64,000 bases of DNA, taken from contig CALWXA010000100.1 in NCBI GenBank assembly GCA_944385395.1, positions 1-64,000 on the forward strand, read 5' to 3'. Under the pieces are notes generated by a model. The model was not told where the DNA came from, ran no database searches, and saw nothing but the letters and a program-made list of their open reading frames with translations. The DNA is from an uncultured Oscillospiraceae bacterium. GTDB taxonomy: Bacteria; Bacillota; Clostridia; Oscillospirales; Oscillospiraceae. Each line of letters opens with the position of its first letter. The first letter of the stretch is position 1. This document shows, one piece after another, positions 1 through 8,775 of the stretch. Made by a program: the position numbers and the translations under genes.

Positions 1-19
1 GCCCCACTTCGGATAAACG

Positions 20-54
20 AAAAAGAACCCCTGCTGATGCAGGGGTTCTTTTTT
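20..54. terminator. Bidirectional intrinsic terminator
   Basis: A 15-bp perfect stem (20-34 with 39-53) has a TGAT loop. It is flanked by A-runs on the left and T-runs on the right, so it can work in both directions. It ends the minus-strand ABC permease gene, whose stop codon it touches, and probably a plus-strand gene lying left of the window. Confidence 0.85.
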
Positions 55-1618
55 ACGCCCGCAGGCGGAAGGTTTTGGGGGCCAGGCGATAGGCCAGCAC
101 CCGGGCCACCGGGATGTAGATGAGGCAGAACACCACACTCCACAGGCAGAAGACCATGGCCGGCAGCTTCAGGTTCATGGAGAAGTAGCACACGAAATAC
201 GTTACGCCGTTGGCGATGCCGTAGCCCAGGCTCCGGGACTCCATACCGATGTCGTAGGGCTGCAGCAGATAGTACAGCACCATGGTGTGGACGGAGAAGA
301 ATACGGAAATGGCCAGCGTAGCCAGGGGCAGCAGGAAGTAAAGAATGGGCTGGTTCGTGCCGCCGGAGAGGTACAGCAGTACCGGCTGTGCCACGGCGAT
401 CACCGCTGCCGGCAGCAGATTGATGACTGACAGGGTTTTCAGCCGGGCGGTAAACAGCTGCAGCACCGTGGCGCCTTGCCGGAAGAACCGGTAAGAGAGC
501 ATGCTGTGGTCGCAGTTGAAGAACATGGCGGCGGTATAGTTCCGGCCCCGGTTGATGAGGTACATCAGAAAGAGGATGGCGGAACTGCCTACGGCTTCGT
601 TGATGTTCTCGGCTGCCTGTGGGATGAACAGCGTGACGGCAGCCAATATGGCGAAGCCTGCCGCTATACCCCAGGTCAGGCGCACCGCCGCCTGGGTCAG
701 CAGTCGCCGATGCCGCCGGACAAAGAGGTCATGGAGATAGGCGCAGCCGGATTTGCTGCTGTCGCCAACGTCCACCTCCAGCTTTTTCTGCAGGTTATCC
801 TGCATGATCTTGCCCTGTTCCAACTTCTGGGAGCTGCTTTCCGTCAGCAGCTGCCGGGAGATCCGGCGGTAGCCGTCAAACCGCAGCACAGTCCGGATAC
901 CCAGGCAGGCGGTGAGGCATGCCAGGATCAGCGCACCATAAAAGACCCAGGTGGGCAGGGCGTGACCCAGCAGCAGCGGCACATAGGCGGCAGCCAGCAG
1001 CACCAGGATCATGATAAGCCTGGGCAGCGGCTTGGCCCAGGGAGATGGCTGGATGCCCCGCTTGCCCCAGCCCCGGACGGTAAGGCCCGCTGCGGTGAGC
1101 TTGACTGCCGCCACGAACACCGGGACCAGCAAGCACTGCCAGATGGGGACACCAGCCACAAAGCAGCCATAGAGCATGACTACCGGGATCAGACCCACCA
1201 CCAGCTTCAAAAGCTCGTAGCCGTAGTTGGTCAGTATGTAGGACCGGGCGTCCATCCGCATCAGCACGATGGCATAGTACTTATCCTGGCCGGGCTCAAA
1301 GAGGGGATTATTCAGCATTGCCCCGATGACGGTAAGGAACAAAAGGGGATGCCACAGCATGGCCGCTGCACCCTGCAGCGCCATGGCCTGGGCCGGCAGC
1401 AGGAAAAAGAGGGCAAAGTAGAGGATCTTTCCGGGGAAGAGGAACAAAATCTCCAGCAGCAGTGCCAGAATCAGGGCGAAAGTTTTCAGCCCATGGCTGC
1501 GGTACACCGACTGGGGCAGCAGACGGCGGATGCCCCATAGGCTCTTGAGCCCGTAGAGAATGCCGTTGACCCGGTAAGCGATGCGCAGACGCAGGGACAG
1601 GAGCAGCACATCAAGCAT
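53..1618 (-). CDS. ABC transporter permease, large polytopic membrane protein
   Basis: A 521-residue, strongly hydrophobic protein with about ten or more predicted membrane spans in two groups (roughly residues 40-245 and 310-515). A hydrophilic stretch at about 250-310 separates them. The start overlaps the end of the upstream ATPase gene by 8 bases, which indicates translational coupling and a two-component ABC transporter. No substrate-binding protein is encoded nearby, so it looks like an exporter or a two-gene bacitracin/lantibiotic-type system. The substrate cannot be read from sequence. The family assignment rests on context and topology, since no diagnostic motif was recognised. Confidence 0.72.
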   Translation of the reverse strand: MLDVLLLSLRLRIAYRVNGILYGLKSLWGIRRLLPQSVYRSHGLKTFALILALLLEILFLFPGKILYFALFFLLPAQAMALQGAAAMLWHPLLFLTVIGAMLNNPLFEPGQDKYYAIVLMRMDARSYILTNYGYELLKLVVGLIPVVMLYGCFVAGVPIWQCLLVPVFVAAVKLTAAGLTVRGWGKRGIQPSPWAKPLPRLIMILVLLAAAYVPLLLGHALPTWVFYGALILACLTACLGIRTVLRFDGYRRISRQLLTESSSQKLEQGKIMQDNLQKKLEVDVGDSSKSGCAYLHDLFVRRHRRLLTQAAVRLTWGIAAGFAILAAVTLFIPQAAENINEAVGSSAILFLMYLINRGRNYTAAMFFNCDHSMLSYRFFRQGATVLQLFTARLKTLSVINLLPAAVIAVAQPVLLYLSGGTNQPILYFLLPLATLAISVFFSVHTMVLYYLLQPYDIGMESRSLGYGIANGVTYFVCYFSMNLKLPAMVFCLWSVVFCLIYIPVARVLAYRLAPKTFRLRA

Positions 1619-2321
1619 GGTCGTCCTCCTTCAGGGCGGCGATGATCCGGTCCTTGAAGGCCTCATCGTCCAGCTGATGCCGGGGAACCGGCTGCAGCAC
1701 ACCCTGATGCAGAATCACGATCTCATCGCAAAGATCCAGGGCCAGATCCAGAATGTGGGTGGAGAGAATGGTGATATGCTCATTCTTGATCCTGCGCAGC
1801 AGCTCCTTCATCTCGTCGGCCATCACCACGTCGAAGGAGGTCAAGGGCTCATCCAACAGAAACACAGAGGGATTGGCGATGAAATTCACCAGCATCTGCA
1901 TTTTGTTTTTCATGCCGTGGGAGAAATCCTTGAGCAGCTTGTGCCGGTCCTCCGGTTCGATGTGCATGTAATCGAGATACACGTCCGGGGCCTTGGGATA
2001 GGGGATCTTCCGGCGGTTGATGTCCAGAAAGAACTTCACGAACTCCGTGGCGGTGAGGAACTCCGGCACCACCGGCGTGGAGAGGACATAGCCCACATCC
2101 TCCGGCCCCAAGGGACGGCAGACGCCCATGTCATCTTCCAGGCAGAAGCTGCCGCCGTCAGTAGGGATATCCTCATTGAGGCAGTTGAACAAGGTAGTCT
2201 TGCCGGCACCGTTGCGGCCCAGAAGTCCATAAATGAGGCCCTGTTCAAAGGTGAAGCTGGCGCCTTTGAGCACCTCTTTCTTGTCAAAACGCTTTTCCAG
2301 TCCTTCCAGCCTGAGTTTCAT
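1611..2321 (-). CDS. ABC transporter ATP-binding protein
   Basis: A 236-residue ABC ATPase that should power the permease encoded just downstream. Walker A is GRNGAGKTT near residues 35-43. A signature-like stretch (DFSHGMKNKMQ) lies near 133-143, Walker B is VFLLDEPLTS near 152-161, and an H-loop (STHIL) lies near 188-192. The LSGGQ signature is degenerate (FSHGM), as often seen in small two-gene exporters. The start is preceded by AAAGGAG and sits behind a good minus-strand promoter. The ATPase-permease order with overlap argues that these two genes are the whole operon. Confidence 0.88.
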   Translation of the reverse strand: MKLRLEGLEKRFDKKEVLKGASFTFEQGLIYGLLGRNGAGKTTLFNCLNEDIPTDGGSFCLEDDMGVCRPLGPEDVGYVLSTPVVPEFLTATEFVKFFLDINRRKIPYPKAPDVYLDYMHIEPEDRHKLLKDFSHGMKNKMQMLVNFIANPSVFLLDEPLTSFDVVMADEMKELLRRIKNEHITILSTHILDLALDLCDEIVILHQGVLQPVPRHQLDDEAFKDRIIAALKEDDHA

Positions 2322-2371
2322 AGGCTTCCGGCTCCTTTCCCGATGGATGCATCGGTTTTTTGTATGGCCTA

Positions 2372-2400
2372 TTTATACAGGAGATGGAGCCCCTTGTCAA
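2372..2400 (-). promoter_or_regulatory. SigA promoter for the ABC transporter operon
   Basis: On the minus strand a perfect TTGACA (2395-2400) is followed 17 bases later by TATAAA (2372-2377). It fires toward the ATPase gene starting at 2321. It lies back to back with the comEC promoter, so the two operons diverge from one short regulatory region. Confidence 0.8.
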
Positions 2401-2407
2401 CTGTGCC

Positions 2408-2436
2408 TTGCCGGGTGGGCGGATGTTTGCTATAAT
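2408..2436 (+). promoter_or_regulatory. SigA promoter for comEC
   Basis: TTGCCG (2408-2413), a 17-base spacer and a perfect TATAAT (2431-2436). Transcription should begin near 2443, about 20 bases before the comEC start, leaving room only for the GGGGAGAGG ribosome-binding site. Confidence 0.8.
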
Positions 2437-2462
2437 GTGGCCCATAGAAAGGGGAGAGGGAT

Positions 2463-4724
2463 ATGCGCATATTGGCCACCGTTGCCCTCTCCTTTTCTGC
2501 TGCCTGTTTCTGCGCTGTACTCCTGCCCTGGGACGGCTGGCAGCTATACGCCGCTGCTGCACTGCTGGCGGCGGCTGTGGTGGTATTCCTGCTGCGTTCT
2601 CTCGGCTGCAGGACCCGCCTTTTGCTGCTGACCCTGGCGGCCTGTGCCGGTCTGTGCTGGACCTGGGGCTATGAGCAGCTGATCGCGGCGCCGGTGCGGC
2701 AGCAGGTGGATCAGACAACGGAATTTCACGCCACGGTGACGGAGTATCCCCAGGCCACGGACTGGGGCGGAAAGACCACCGTTTCTCTGGGGCCACTGGT
2801 GAAGGCGGTATATTACGGCGACGCATCCGTTCTGGAGCTGGAGCCGGGGCAGGAGATATCCGGCACCGCCTACTGGCAGGACGCCGCCATGATCCGGGAT
2901 GATACCATCACCACCTTTACGTCACAGGGCGTATATGTGCTGCTCTATGGCCGGGACGAACTGCAGATCGAGCAGGGCAGCGCCGGGAGCCTGCGGTGGC
3001 TGCCTCTCCGGGCAGGCCGGGCCATGCAGGAGATGACAGGGCGGATCTGGAGCGACGAAGCCACCGCCGCTTTTGTGTCCGCTATGCTTACCGGGGACCG
3101 CAGCGGTCTCACCGTTGCCGACGAAACGGCGGTATCGGAGGTGGGACTGAGCCATCTCTTTGCCGTTTCCGGTCTCCACTGCGCTTTCCTCATCTCCCTG
3201 CTGGGACTGCTGATCTCACCGGCCCGGCGGCGGCTCTTTGCCGCTGTGGGCATCGGCGTACTGCTCTTTTATATGGTGCTGGCGGGCATGAGCCCTTCCA
3301 TCGTCCGCTCGTGCATCATGCTGATCTTTACCCTGACGGCGCCTTTGTTCCGCAGGGACAGCGACGCCATCACCAGCATGAGTGCGGCGCTGCTGGTGAT
3401 TCTTTTGTGTAACCCCTACGCCTGCGCCAGTATCAGTCTGCAGCTGAGCTTTGCCGCCACGGCGGGGATTTTGCTGTGGTCCGGGCCCCTGTACCGGCGT
3501 CTGCTGGCGCTGCCTTTGAACCGGCTTGGCGCCGTGGGGCGTTTTTTCTGCGCCAGCGTGTCCGCCTCCCTGGGCGCTCTGGCCCTGACCATCCCGCTGA
3601 CGGCCTACTATTTCAATATCTTTACCATCATCTCGCCGGTGAGCAACCTTCTGGTGGTACCGGCGGCAGGCTGGGCCTTTATGGCCTCCTTCGTCATCGT
3701 GCTGCTGGGGTTTGTCTGGCTGCCGGCGGCACAGCTTCTGGGCTGGGTCGTATGGGCACTGGTACACTATGCCCTGTGGATCTCCCACGGTCTGATGCGT
3801 CTGCCGGGACATGCCTTGTATCTCACCAACCAGTACCTGAAATACTGGCTGGGCTACGTCTACGCCATGCTCATCGCCTGCATCGCCACCGGTGCCCGGC
3901 GGCGTCAGTACATCCTGACGGGCGTATTGGCGGCCATGACTCTGCTGGGGACCATCTGGCTGGGAGCCGATACCTATCGGCAGGGCGAGTTCCACGTGCT
4001 GACCCTGGACGTGGGACAGGGCGCCGCTGCGCTGCTGTATGGTCCTGACCAGGCGGTACTGGTGGACTGCGGCAGCAGCAATTCCTACATAGACGCCGGC
4101 GGCGTGGCCGCCGATGCCCTGGGCAGCATGGGCGTCCGGGAACTGGACGGCGTGGTGGTGACCCATTACCACGAGGACCATACCAACGGTCTGGGGGAGC
4201 TTCTGACCCGTATCCCGGTAGAAACGCTGTACCTGCCCCGGCTGGAGGACGGCGGGGAAGATCTGCAGTCCATTTTGACCTTGGCAGAAACGTATGACGT
4301 GGCGGTATGCTATGTAGAGCAGGTGATGCAGGCACCGCTGGATGACTTTCAGCTGCAGCTCTACCCACCTTTGGGAGAAGGGGACCTCAACGAGCAGGGC
4401 CTTGCGATACTGGCTTCCAGCGGTGATTTTGACGTGCTCATCACCGGGGATATGGCGTCCTCTACAGAACGGGCGCTGCTGGAGCGGTATACGCTGCCGG
4501 ATATCGAGGTGCTGCTGGTGGGCCATCACGGTTCCGGCGGCAGTACACACCGGGAACTGTTGGAATCGCTGCGGCCGGAGGTGGCGGTGATCAGCGTAGG
4601 CGACAACAGCTACGGACACCCGGCGGAGGAAACGCTGCAGCGCCTGGCGATGGAGGACATCGACGTGTACCGCACGGATCGCCGGGGCAACATTCTCATT
4701 ACAGTCTATGAAGGAGCAACGTGA
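2463..4724 (+). CDS. comEC: ComEC/Rec2 family DNA-uptake channel protein
   Basis: A 753-residue membrane protein with the three-part ComEC layout. An N-terminal membrane/DUF4131 region (about 1-180) is followed by a Competence channel domain with many membrane spans (about 200-500). A C-terminal metallo-beta-lactamase-like domain (about 510-753) keeps the metal motif THYHEDH near residue 567 and a GHHGSGGS element near 686. In the family the channel carries single-stranded DNA across the membrane during transformation. The start has a GGGGAGAGG ribosome-binding site. It is followed 1 base later by holA, a common Firmicutes order. No comEA or pilus genes are in the window, so competence cannot be claimed. 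Confidence 0.93.
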   Translation: MRILATVALSFSAACFCAVLLPWDGWQLYAAAALLAAAVVVFLLRSLGCRTRLLLLTLAACAGLCWTWGYEQLIAAPVRQQVDQTTEFHATVTEYPQATDWGGKTTVSLGPLVKAVYYGDASVLELEPGQEISGTAYWQDAAMIRDDTITTFTSQGVYVLLYGRDELQIEQGSAGSLRWLPLRAGRAMQEMTGRIWSDEATAAFVSAMLTGDRSGLTVADETAVSEVGLSHLFAVSGLHCAFLISLLGLLISPARRRLFAAVGIGVLLFYMVLAGMSPSIVRSCIMLIFTLTAPLFRRDSDAITSMSAALLVILLCNPYACASISLQLSFAATAGILLWSGPLYRRLLALPLNRLGAVGRFFCASVSASLGALALTIPLTAYYFNIFTIISPVSNLLVVPAAGWAFMASFVIVLLGFVWLPAAQLLGWVVWALVHYALWISHGLMRLPGHALYLTNQYLKYWLGYVYAMLIACIATGARRRQYILTGVLAAMTLLGTIWLGADTYRQGEFHVLTLDVGQGAAALLYGPDQAVLVDCGSSNSYIDAGGVAADALGSMGVRELDGVVVTHYHEDHTNGLGELLTRIPVETLYLPRLEDGGEDLQSILTLAETYDVAVCYVEQVMQAPLDDFQLQLYPPLGEGDLNEQGLAILASSGDFDVLITGDMASSTERALLERYTLPDIEVLLVGHHGSGGSTHRELLESLRPEVAVISVGDNSYGHPAEETLQRLAMEDIDVYRTDRRGNILITVYEGAT

Positions 4725-4725
4725 C

Positions 4726-5772
4726 ATGGCTTCAAAGACCAGTAAACAAAACGATTCCTATCGGAAGCTGCGTGAGCAGCTGAAGGGCGGCACCGTGGGA
4801 GGGGTGTATATCTTCTATGGTGTGGAAAAATATCTCTGTGCCCGGTGCCTGGAGGAGATCCGGACACTCCTGGTTCCTCAGGGGTTTGAGGAGTTCAATC
4901 TCCACCGCCTGCAGGGCAAGGGCCTGACCATCCAGGAGCTGACGGAGGCGGCAGAAGCCATGCCCATGATGGCCGAGCATACCCTCATTACGGTGACGGA
5001 TCTGGACATCTTCCGGTTGGAGGAGGGGCAGCGGCAGCTGCTGATCCGGCTGCTGGAGGATTTCCCGGACTATTGTACCCTGATCTTCGTCTATGACCTG
5101 CTGGAATACAAGCGGGACGGCAAGATGAAGAAGCTGACGGCGGCGCTGGACAAGCATGTTTCCGAGGTGGAGTTTGCCCAGCAGGACCGTCAGGCGCTGC
5201 TGGGCTGGATCCGGCGGCGGTTTGCGGCGTTGGGACACGACATCAGTCCTGCCACCATGGACCATCTGCTGTTTACCTGTGGCTCGTTGATGACGGATCT
5301 GGTGCCGGAGATCGAGAAGATCGGGGCCTACGCCAAGGAAAAAGAGATCACGGTGGCGGACATCAACGCCGTGGCCCAGCCGGTGCTGGACGCACGGGTA
5401 TTCGATATGACCAATTCCATCACCCAGGGCAAATACGACGCTGCCGCCGTGGCTCTGGGGGAGCTGCTGCGGATGCAGACCGATCCCATTGCCATCCTGG
5501 CGGCGGTGGGCAAGGAGCTGCGGCGGCTGTACACGGCCCGGATGGCACTGGATAGCGGTAAGGACCGTGCATGGCTGCAGCAGCTTTGGCACATGAGCAG
5601 CGACTATCCCGCCAAGCTGCTGCTGCAGGCGGCGTCCAAGGTAGATCACCGCTGGTGCAGTACGGCGCTTACCGCCTGTCAGACTCTGGACCGGCGGATG
5701 AAGAGCGAAAAGAACATCGACCGGGAAGCGGAAGTAAAACAATTTTTGATGGAGCTGGCAGGGAGAAGATGA
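4726..5772 (+). CDS. holA: DNA polymerase III delta subunit
   Basis: A 348-residue HolA protein, the clamp-loader subunit that opens the sliding clamp. The N-terminal part matches the delta-subunit ATPase-like fold (YIFYGVEKYL near residues 30-39). The C-terminal collar region contains the conserved VFDMTNSI stretch near 225-232. I chose the ATG at 4726 over the in-frame ATG at 4708, because AAGGAG at 4711-4716 is correctly placed for it and it begins just after the comEC stop. The gene overlaps the next one by 4 bases. Confidence 0.92.
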   Translation: MASKTSKQNDSYRKLREQLKGGTVGGVYIFYGVEKYLCARCLEEIRTLLVPQGFEEFNLHRLQGKGLTIQELTEAAEAMPMMAEHTLITVTDLDIFRLEEGQRQLLIRLLEDFPDYCTLIFVYDLLEYKRDGKMKKLTAALDKHVSEVEFAQQDRQALLGWIRRRFAALGHDISPATMDHLLFTCGSLMTDLVPEIEKIGAYAKEKEITVADINAVAQPVLDARVFDMTNSITQGKYDAAAVALGELLRMQTDPIAILAAVGKELRRLYTARMALDSGKDRAWLQQLWHMSSDYPAKLLLQAASKVDHRWCSTALTACQTLDRRMKSEKNIDREAEVKQFLMELAGRR

Positions 5773-6341
5773 AACCAAAGATACGGGAAGTCATCGTAGT
5801 GGAGGGCCGCTACGATAAAAATACGCTGCTGCAGGTAGTGGACGCCACGGTAGTGGAGACGGGAGGTTTTGGCATCTTCCATAACCGGGAAAAGCTGGAG
5901 CTGCTGCGCCGCCTGGGGCGGCAGCGGGGCCTGATCCTGCTTACCGACAGCGACGGTGCAGGCTTTGTGATCCGCAACCACCTCAAAGGATCTCTGCCTG
6001 TGGAGTGCATCAAGCAGGCCTATATTCCGGATGTGGCCGGAAAGGAGCGGCGGAAAAAGCAGCCGGGCCGGGAGGGCAAGCTGGGAGTGGAAGGCATGAC
6101 GCCCCAGGTGCTGCTGGAGACGCTGCGCCGCTGCGGAGCCACCTTTGAAGATGGTGCAGCGCCGGAAAAGGCATCCATCACCAAGGCGGACTTGCTGGAA
6201 AAGGGACTCATCGGCCCCGGCTCGGCCCAGAAGCGGCAGCAGCTTTTGCAGAAGCTGTCCCTGCCGGAGCATCTCACGGCCAACGCCATGCTGGAAACGC
6301 TGAACCTGCTTTTGACCAGAGAGGAGTTTGAACGGCTGTGA
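5769..6341 (+). CDS. rnmV: Ribonuclease M5 (TOPRIM domain)
   Basis: A 190-residue TOPRIM nuclease resembling RNase M5, which matures 5S rRNA precursors with ribosomal protein L18. The TOPRIM signatures are VVEGRYD near residues 9-15 and LTDSDGAG near 59-66. A C-terminal DUF4093-type region follows, with GVEGM near 101-105. The length matches the family (about 185). The ATG overlaps the holA stop by 4 bases. In B. subtilis rnmV sits beside ksgA; here it sits between holA and a CYTH-domain gene, so identification rests on the protein itself. Confidence 0.88.
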   Translation: MKPKIREVIVVEGRYDKNTLLQVVDATVVETGGFGIFHNREKLELLRRLGRQRGLILLTDSDGAGFVIRNHLKGSLPVECIKQAYIPDVAGKERRKKQPGREGKLGVEGMTPQVLLETLRRCGATFEDGAAPEKASITKADLLEKGLIGPGSAQKRQQLLQKLSLPEHLTANAMLETLNLLLTREEFERL

Positions 6342-6847
6342 AAGAACCCATGGAGATCGAGCGGAAGTTCCTCATCCGCCGCCCAGACCCGGAGATATTG
6401 AAACCCCGCTGCAGCGCCGTGTACCGCATGGAGCAGACCTATCTCACGGCGCCGGAGGGCATCACCGCCCGGGTGCGGCGCCGGGTAGGGGAGCGGGAGG
6501 AGTTTTTCTATACGGAAAAGGAGTACCGCACCGCCCGCAGCTGTGTGGAGCGGGAGCGCTCTATTACCCGGCAGGAGTATGAAAGCCTGCTGCAGCGCCG
6601 GGAGGCAGAGACCATCTGCAAGACACGCTATTGTCTGCCCTATGCAGGCCATACGCTGGAGATCGACCTCTATCCCTTCTGGCAGCAGCTGGCGGTGCTG
6701 GAGGTGGAGCTTCAGGAGGAGGGGGAGCCCTTCCGCCTGCCTCCGGAGATCACTGTGGTGCGGGAAGTGACGGAGGATCGGCGGCTGAAAAATGCGGCTC
6801 TGGCCCGGCATATCCCTCCGGAGGAGGAGCTGCTGGCGGATTTGTGA
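6338..6847 (+). CDS. CYTH domain phosphatase-like protein
   Basis: A 169-residue CYTH protein. The family signature ExExK is present as EIERK near residues 6-10. Further acidic and basic residues expected in the triphosphate tunnel follow (RVRRR near 46-50, EIDLY near 108-112). Family members hydrolyse inorganic triphosphate or thiamine triphosphate, or make cyclic AMP; the substrate here is unknown. The GTG start overlaps the rnmV stop by 4 bases and has AGAGGAG about 10 bases upstream. An in-frame ATG at 6350 is possible but has no ribosome-binding site. Confidence 0.8.
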   Translation: MKEPMEIERKFLIRRPDPEILKPRCSAVYRMEQTYLTAPEGITARVRRRVGEREEFFYTEKEYRTARSCVERERSITRQEYESLLQRREAETICKTRYCLPYAGHTLEIDLYPFWQQLAVLEVELQEEGEPFRLPPEITVVREVTEDRRLKNAALARHIPPEEELLADL

Positions 6848-6875
6848 AAAACGGCAAAAGGCACGGCAAATCCTA

Positions 6876-6904
6876 TTGCAATCTGACGGAGAACAGGATA
6901 TAAT
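6876..6904 (+). promoter_or_regulatory. SigA promoter for glnS
   Basis: TTGCAA (6876-6881), a 17-base spacer and a perfect TATAAT (6899-6904). It lies in the 106-base gap before glnS and gives a leader of about 43 bases. Confidence 0.8.
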
Positions 6905-6953
6905 AAATGCCTGTGTTTCCCCACAGAATATGTTTTTTAAGGAGTGTGAGACA

Positions 6954-8690
6954 ATGACCGAGGAAAGAAAGACCCCTGAAACCGAAGAGGTTTCCGAGAG
7001 CAAAAATTTCATTCAGACTTTTATCGACGAGGACATCGCAGAGGGTGGTCAGTTCCAGGGAATGACTGTCCACACCCGTTTCCCGCCGGAACCCAACGGC
7101 TATCTGCACATCGGACACTGCAAGGCTCTGTGCATCGACTTCGGCACCGCCGAGAAGTTTAACGGCCTTTGCAACCTGCGGATGGACGACACCAACCCCG
7201 CCAAGGAGGATACCGAGTACGTGGAAGCCATCCAGCAGGATATCCATTGGCTGGGCTTTGACTGGGGCGACCGGTTCTTCTACGGCTCCGATTACTTCGA
7301 AAAGACCCTGGAATACGCCTTTGAGCTCATCGACAAGGGTCTGGCCTACGTCTGCGAGATGACGCCGGAGGAGTTCAAGGCCAACCGCGGCGACATCGGC
7401 GTGCCTGCCAAGTCCCCCTATCGGGACCGGCCCATTGAGGAAAACCGGGAGCTGTTCCGCAAGATGATCGCCGGCGAGGTGGAGGAGGGCAAGATGACCC
7501 TCCGTGCCAAGATCGACCTTAATAGCGGCAACTTCAATATGCGTGACCCGGTGCTCTACCGCATCCGGTTTATCGAGCACCATCGCCAGGGCACCAAGTG
7601 GTGCGTGTTCCCCATGTACGACTTTGCCCATCCCATCCAGGATGCCCTGGAGGGCATCACCCACAGCCTGTGCTCCCTGGAGTATGAGGAGCACCGTCCG
7701 CTGTACGACTGGGTGGTGAGCAATGTTTCCATTCCCTATCACAAGCCCCGGCAGATTGAGTTTGCCCGGCTGAACATCGACCACACGGTGATGAGCAAGC
7801 GCAAGCTGCGCCAGCTGGTGGAGCAGCACTATGTCTCCGGCTGGGACGATCCCCGGATGCCCACCCTGTGCGGCCTGCGCCGCCGGGGCTATACCGCCCG
7901 GTCCATCCGTACCTTCTGTGACCGCATCGGCGTGTCCAAGGCTCCCAGCGTCATTGAGTACGGCTTCCTGGAGCACTGCCTGCGGGAGGATCTGAACCTG
8001 ACGGCGGAGCGCACCATGGCGGTGCTGCGGCCCGTGAAGCTCACGGTCACCAACTATCCGGAGGGACAGAGCGAGACCTTCACCGTGGAGAACAATCCCA
8101 CCGATCCCACTCAGGGCACCCACGAGATCACCTTCAGCCGCCATCTGTGGATGGAGGCCGATGACTTCCTGGAGACTCCCATTCCCAAGTACAAGCGGAT
8201 GTACCCCGGCAACGAGGTGCGCTTGAAGGGCGCCTACCTGGTGACCTGCACCGGCTGCGTGAAGGATGAGGCCGGCAACGTGGTGGAAGTTCTGTGCGAG
8301 TATGATCCCCAGTCCCGGGGGGGCAATCCCGCCGACGGCCGGAAGGTGAAGGGCGCTACCATCCACTGGGTGGATGCGGATAACTGCCTGGACGCCGAGG
8401 TGCGGCAGTACGACAATCTCTTCTCCGACGTCCAGCCCGACGGACCGGACAAGAATTTCCTGGAGTGCCTGAACCCCGATTCCCTGCAGATCCTTACCGG
8501 CTGCAAGGTGGAAAAGGGCATGGGTGAGGTGGCTGCGGAGTTTGACCGTGCGGATAACCGTACCGCCATCAATGCCCCCACCTTCCAGTTCATGCGTCTG
8601 GGCTACTTCTGCCTGGACAACCGGGACAGCTCGGCTGAACATCTGGTGTTCAACCGCAGCGTATCCCTGAAGGACAGCTTCAAAAAGTAA
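6954..8690 (+). CDS. glnS: Glutaminyl-tRNA synthetase
   Basis: A 578-residue class I synthetase that charges tRNA-Gln with glutamine. The HIGH motif appears as PNGYLHIGH near residues 47-55, and the KMSKS motif as VMSKRKL near 279-285. The C-terminal beta-barrel anticodon-binding region covers about 345-578. The start is the ATG at 6954, behind GGAGTGTGAG; an upstream in-frame opening overlaps the CYTH gene and lacks a signal. Many Firmicutes make Gln-tRNA indirectly with GatCAB, so a complete GlnRS is of interest. The gene is monocistronic between its own promoter and terminator. Confidence 0.95.
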   Translation: MTEERKTPETEEVSESKNFIQTFIDEDIAEGGQFQGMTVHTRFPPEPNGYLHIGHCKALCIDFGTAEKFNGLCNLRMDDTNPAKEDTEYVEAIQQDIHWLGFDWGDRFFYGSDYFEKTLEYAFELIDKGLAYVCEMTPEEFKANRGDIGVPAKSPYRDRPIEENRELFRKMIAGEVEEGKMTLRAKIDLNSGNFNMRDPVLYRIRFIEHHRQGTKWCVFPMYDFAHPIQDALEGITHSLCSLEYEEHRPLYDWVVSNVSIPYHKPRQIEFARLNIDHTVMSKRKLRQLVEQHYVSGWDDPRMPTLCGLRRRGYTARSIRTFCDRIGVSKAPSVIEYGFLEHCLREDLNLTAERTMAVLRPVKLTVTNYPEGQSETFTVENNPTDPTQGTHEITFSRHLWMEADDFLETPIPKYKRMYPGNEVRLKGAYLVTCTGCVKDEAGNVVEVLCEYDPQSRGGNPADGRKVKGATIHWVDADNCLDAEVRQYDNLFSDVQPDGPDKNFLECLNPDSLQILTGCKVEKGMGEVAAEFDRADNRTAINAPTFQFMRLGYFCLDNRDSSAEHLVFNRSVSLKDSFKK

Positions 8691-8702
8691 GGAAACATAC
8701 GA

Positions 8703-8740
8703 CAAGAGCCGGCCAGATGGCCGGCTCTTGTTTTTATTTT
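8703..8740 (+). terminator. Intrinsic terminator after glnS
   Basis: A perfect 12-bp stem (8703-8714 with 8719-8730) has an AGAT loop and is followed by TTTTTATTTTT. It ends glnS transcription before the convergent sigG gene. Confidence 0.9.
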
Positions 8741-8775
8741 TCCGGTGATCATCACTGGTGAGAAATCCATGAGAA

